Shown in pieces: positions 61,532 through 64,000 of a DNA stretch of 64,000 bases. Source of the DNA: CAZVFX01 sp964626565. Lineage in GTDB: Bacteria; Myxococcota_A; UBA9042; CAIXZC01. The stretch is from NCBI GenBank assembly GCA_964626565.1, contig CAZVFX010000008.1, positions 28,757 through 92,756 of the forward strand. Direction: 5' to 3'. The translations under genes were made by a program, and so were the position numbers. Every line of letters begins with the position of its first letter. The first letter of the stretch is position 1. Below the pieces are notes generated by a model, which saw nothing but the letters and a program-made list of their open reading frames with translations, made no database searches and was not told the origin of the DNA.

Positions 61532-62482
61532 ATGTGTAATTCTGAGCAAGACGCAGCGGCGTCGAAGGACCTCGCCGTTGAACTGGCCGGCATCAAGCTG
61601 GCATCACCCCTGGTGCTCGCTTCCGGCATCCTCGGCGTCACCGCATCTTCGCTGAAGATGGTGGCCGAAGCAGGCGCGGGCGCCGTGACTCTCAAATCAT
61701 GCAGTATCGGGCCCCGTCTCGGTCACCCGGGTCCCTGCGTGCTCCCCTTCGAACACGGACTTCTCAATGCGGTTGGCTTGTCCAACCCCGGTGCAGCCCA
61801 GACTGCCCACGAGATTCTCGACTACATGGGGAGCTGCTCCACCCCGGTCATCGCATCGGTGTTTGCCCCCACAGTGGAACAGTTCGGCAAAGTAACCCGG
61901 GTCGTCGCAGATGCCCGGCCCGACCTTATTGAGGTCAACGTTTCCTGCCCCAACGTGGAGTCCGAATTCGGCACGCCCTTCGGCGCGGACGAAGAGACCC
62001 TGGCCGCAGTCACACGTGAGGTAAAACGGGCTGCGGTCGACGTACCCATAAGTGTAAAACTCACTCCCAACTGCCAATCTATCGCGCGGATGGCCGCAAT
62101 AGCCGAGCAGTTCGGCGCCGATGCGATCACCGCGATCAACTCGGTTGGCCCCGGCATGATCATCGATTTGAACACTCGCATGCCAGTCCTTTCCAACCGG
62201 GCCGGCGGCATGTCCGGACCAGCAATTCTGCCCGTCGCCGTGCGCTGCGTCTACGACATCTACGACGCAGTCGATATCCCCATCATCGGCACCGGCGGAG
62301 TATCCACCGCGGCAGACGCCCTGCAACTGATCATGGCAGGGGCCACGGCCGTTGGAGTGGGTACCGCAGTCTACACGGAAGGAATAGAGGTATTCGAGCA
62401 AATCAACAGTGAAATTGACTCTTTCATGGAAGAGAAGAAGATTCACTCTCTAGACGATTTGAGGGGGTGCGCTCATGGCTGA
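61532..62482 (+). CDS. pyrD: Dihydroorotate dehydrogenase, catalytic subunit (class 1B)
   Basis: This 316-residue FMN barrel oxidises dihydroorotate to orotate. LASGILGVTASSLKMV, ITLKSCS-like AVTLKSCSIGPRLGHP and GLSNPGA start the barrel. The catalytic base is the Cys of EVNVSCPNVES, typical of class 1 enzymes. With PyrK beside it, it is the NAD-dependent 1B type (EC 1.3.1.14). ATG 61532 has only a weak RBS. It overlaps pyrK by eight bases. Confidence 0.94.
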   Translation: MCNSEQDAAASKDLAVELAGIKLASPLVLASGILGVTASSLKMVAEAGAGAVTLKSCSIGPRLGHPGPCVLPFEHGLLNAVGLSNPGAAQTAHEILDYMGSCSTPVIASVFAPTVEQFGKVTRVVADARPDLIEVNVSCPNVESEFGTPFGADEETLAAVTREVKRAAVDVPISVKLTPNCQSIARMAAIAEQFGADAITAINSVGPGMIIDLNTRMPVLSNRAGGMSGPAILPVAVRCVYDIYDAVDIPIIGTGGVSTAADALQLIMAGATAVGVGTAVYTEGIEVFEQINSEIDSFMEEKKIHSLDDLRGCAHG

Positions 62483-63263
62483 AAACCAACCCTCCCACAC
62501 CATGCGAACTTGCGCTTTGACGCGCGTCGTGACCCATCACGACGCCATCAAGAGCTTCTACTTCGAACAACCCTTCGACATTGCACCCGGGCAATTCGTG
62601 ATGCTCTGGCTGCCCGGCGTGGACGAAAAACCTTTTTCCGTATCCGACATCGACAACGGCATAATGGAGATCACGGTTTGTGCGGTTGGTCCGTTTACGC
62701 GCCGATTGATGAAATGTACAGAAGGCGATTATCTGGGGGTCAGGGGACCTTTCGGCAACGGTTTCTCCCCAAAACCCCGCGGCCTGCTGGTAGGTGGGGG
62801 GATGGGCATAGGGCCGCTGCGCCACCTGGCTCGCGCCATGGCGCGGCTGGGGCTGGAGCATACGGCGGTCCTGGGGGCCGCATCCCGGCCGGAGATCATC
62901 TTTGCTAACAAGTTCGCCACCTCCATGTGCCACTTCGCTACCGAGGACGGGTCCCTGGGCGTCAAGGGGCTGGTTACCGGCCCCGTACGCGCGATCCTGG
63001 AGGAAGGTGGCATCGACTGCGTGTACGCCTGCGGCCCCGAAGGAATGCTGGTGGCTTTGCGCAATCTGGGCGAAGAATTCGACGTCGACTACCAGTTCGC
63101 AATGGAACGCTACATGAAATGCGGCATCGGCCTGTGCGGCTCCTGCTGCCTCGACGGCCCCGGCTCCCGGGTGTGCGTCGAAGGCCCCGTCTTCAACCGA
63201 GCCCAGATCGCCCACATCTCAGAGTTCGGCCTACCCCACCGCGGCCCCACCGGCGCCCGCTAG
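62475..63263 (+). CDS. pyrK: Dihydroorotate dehydrogenase electron-transfer subunit
   Basis: This 262-residue FAD and 2Fe-2S protein passes electrons from PyrD to NAD. GQFVMLWLPGVDEKPFSVSD is the flavin site, LVGGGMGIGPLRHLA the nucleotide site. Cluster cysteines are C216, C221, C224 and C234 (CGIGLCGSCC, then RVC). The last coding bases overlap the convergent transposase gene by four bases. It is the last gene of the run. Confidence 0.94.
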   Translation: MAENQPSHTMRTCALTRVVTHHDAIKSFYFEQPFDIAPGQFVMLWLPGVDEKPFSVSDIDNGIMEITVCAVGPFTRRLMKCTEGDYLGVRGPFGNGFSPKPRGLLVGGGMGIGPLRHLARAMARLGLEHTAVLGAASRPEIIFANKFATSMCHFATEDGSLGVKGLVTGPVRAILEEGGIDCVYACGPEGMLVALRNLGEEFDVDYQFAMERYMKCGIGLCGSCCLDGPGSRVCVEGPVFNRAQIAHISEFGLPHRGPTGAR

Positions 63264-64000
63264 GGCAAAGGCGGGGTCAGACCCTTTCGGTTTTCGGTTT
63301 TCGCTTTCTCGTCCCCTCCAACCGCCTCCGGACCCACCTCTTCCATCCAAGTGTCCGCGCGCAGCATCCACACTTCAAGCGGGTCACCGTGCCGGCCCTT
63401 CCTCAGGCGATTCAGTAGAGTTGCGACCTGGTTAGAATTGCCACCGATTTCGACCCCTATCTCCTTGTGGGTGAAGTCGGTTCTCGTTGCAAACAGCCAC
63501 GCGGCGAAGCGCCGCGCTGGATTGCTCTTTCGGCCCACCCCACGAACGGTCACCACTTCCCATGGTTGATCGGTGATGACCCAGTGCACGTAGCGGACGG
63601 TCTGGAGTTGCCTCTCCTTCCAGGCCAGTTTCTGCGCCGGCGTACGCGGGATCTCCGGAGACCAAGCCTGAAAGATACCCCTCTCGAGGTCAAAATTCGA
63701 CGGCCATTTCAACTCGCCGGTATGGTAGCCCAGGGTCTCGGCAATCAGATTATCGACCCCCTCATACAGAGACAGGACCGTGCCAGTCGTCAGCCAGTCG
63801 GGTTTTGGCACCTGGCCGGTGTAGGCCTCGTAGCTCGTCCACAGAGCCTGGTCCGGCGTCATGGCCAGCCTAGCCCGAACCGGATTCAGGTGAATGTACG
63901 GCAAGAGCACTCGCAGGTGCTCAGATTCCGAAACTACCTGGTTCCTGAATCGCCCGCGAAAGACTGGCCCGTCCCAGCCGTACCTCATGTTCAGCAACTG
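63260..64000 (-). CDS. RAYT-like (IS200/REP-associated tyrosine) transposase, 5' end beyond the window
   Basis: The visible part is 246 or more residues; the frame is open to the right edge, so the N-terminal HUH portion is missing. WDGPVFRGRFRNQVV and LLPYIHLNPVRARLAM are typical of Y1 transposases of the REP-associated type (COG1943); the Tyr of the second motif is the probable nucleophile. The C-terminal extension has an HTH-like segment (FTHKEIGVEIGGNSNQVATLL). The end overlaps pyrK by four bases. The stretch just before the stop codon contains a REP-like palindrome. The element may have inserted at the end of the operon. Confidence 0.75.
   Translation of the reverse strand, partial: QLLNMRYGWDGPVFRGRFRNQVVSESEHLRVLLPYIHLNPVRARLAMTPDQALWTSYEAYTGQVPKPDWLTTGTVLSLYEGVDNLIAETLGYHTGELKWPSNFDLERGIFQAWSPEIPRTPAQKLAWKERQLQTVRYVHWVITDQPWEVVTVRGVGRKSNPARRFAAWLFATRTDFTHKEIGVEIGGNSNQVATLLNRLRKGRHGDPLEVWMLRADTWMEEVGPEAVGGDEKAKTENRKGLTPPLP
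63274..63284. repeat. REP-like palindrome GGGTCAGACCC
   Basis: GGGTC and GACCC flank a central A, a perfect 11-base palindrome 11 bases downstream of pyrK and inside the transposase 3' coding end. I recall this GGGTCTGACCCC-type motif beside RAYT genes in many proteobacteria. Only one copy was noticed in this window. Confidence 0.55.

Overview
The window is GC-rich, densely coded bacterial chromosome. The organism looks like a Gram-negative of the deltaproteobacterial/Myxococcota type. Evidence is the many lipobox signal peptides followed by Asp/Pro-rich linkers, Cys-rich CGxDGCGGxCGxC repeat proteins, a MYXO-CTERM-like sorting tail, a FYDLN-acid family protein and a roughly 1000-residue PurL with PurS-like N-terminus. 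No rRNA, tRNA or housekeeping marker allows a firmer placement. No tRNA, rRNA or CRISPR array was seen.

Left third (1 to about 19.1 kb): cell-envelope and accessory genes, mostly on the minus strand. They include a probable outer-membrane beta-barrel protein (603-1517), a PNGase F-like lipoprotein (1548-3320), a beta-propeller-like lipoprotein (3426-4886), alpha-glucan phosphorylase (5047-7623) and a small CxC/CxxC protein. Next come three tandem paralogous lipoproteins (8207-16427) that look like clan CD (caspase/gingipain-fold) cysteine peptidases. Two keep a His/Cys pair and the third has lost both residues. A PEP-utilising enzyme with the layout of rifampicin phosphotransferase (16507-19104) ends the block.

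Middle (19.2 to 39.9 kb): a transglutaminase-like protein followed by a paralog lacking the Cys and His of the triad, an AEC-family permease, a response regulator coupled to a REC-PAS-histidine kinase, and a nucleoside salvage operon (pyrimidine-nucleoside phosphorylase, CNT nucleoside transporter, purine-nucleoside phosphorylase). It is transcribed divergently from an EF-G gene followed by pssA. After the FYDLN-acid gene comes a 1563-residue Cys-rich ORF that reads in frame through a MYXO-CTERM-like tail directly into a second, lipoprotein-type signal sequence. A small lipoprotein and an FMN-dependent alpha-hydroxy-acid dehydrogenase follow.

Right third (40.2 to 63.3 kb): an uninterrupted same-strand run of 19 nucleotide-biosynthesis genes, guaB-purA-purM-purL-purQ-purH-purCE-purB-purD-purN-purF-guaA-pyrC-pyrE-pyrF-pyrB-pyrI-pyrD-pyrK. 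Most neighbours overlap or are separated by fewer than 30 bases. It encodes the route from PRPP and glutamine to AMP and GMP, and from carbamoyl phosphate and aspartate to UMP. Only carAB is missing. purK is absent, and this fits the purE half, which resembles class II (CO2-using) AIR carboxylase and is fused behind purC as in animal PAICS. The window ends in a RAYT-like transposase running off the right edge, whose 3' end overlaps pyrK and carries a GGGTCAGACCC palindrome.

Functional assignments rest on motifs and family knowledge recognised by eye. No database search was run.
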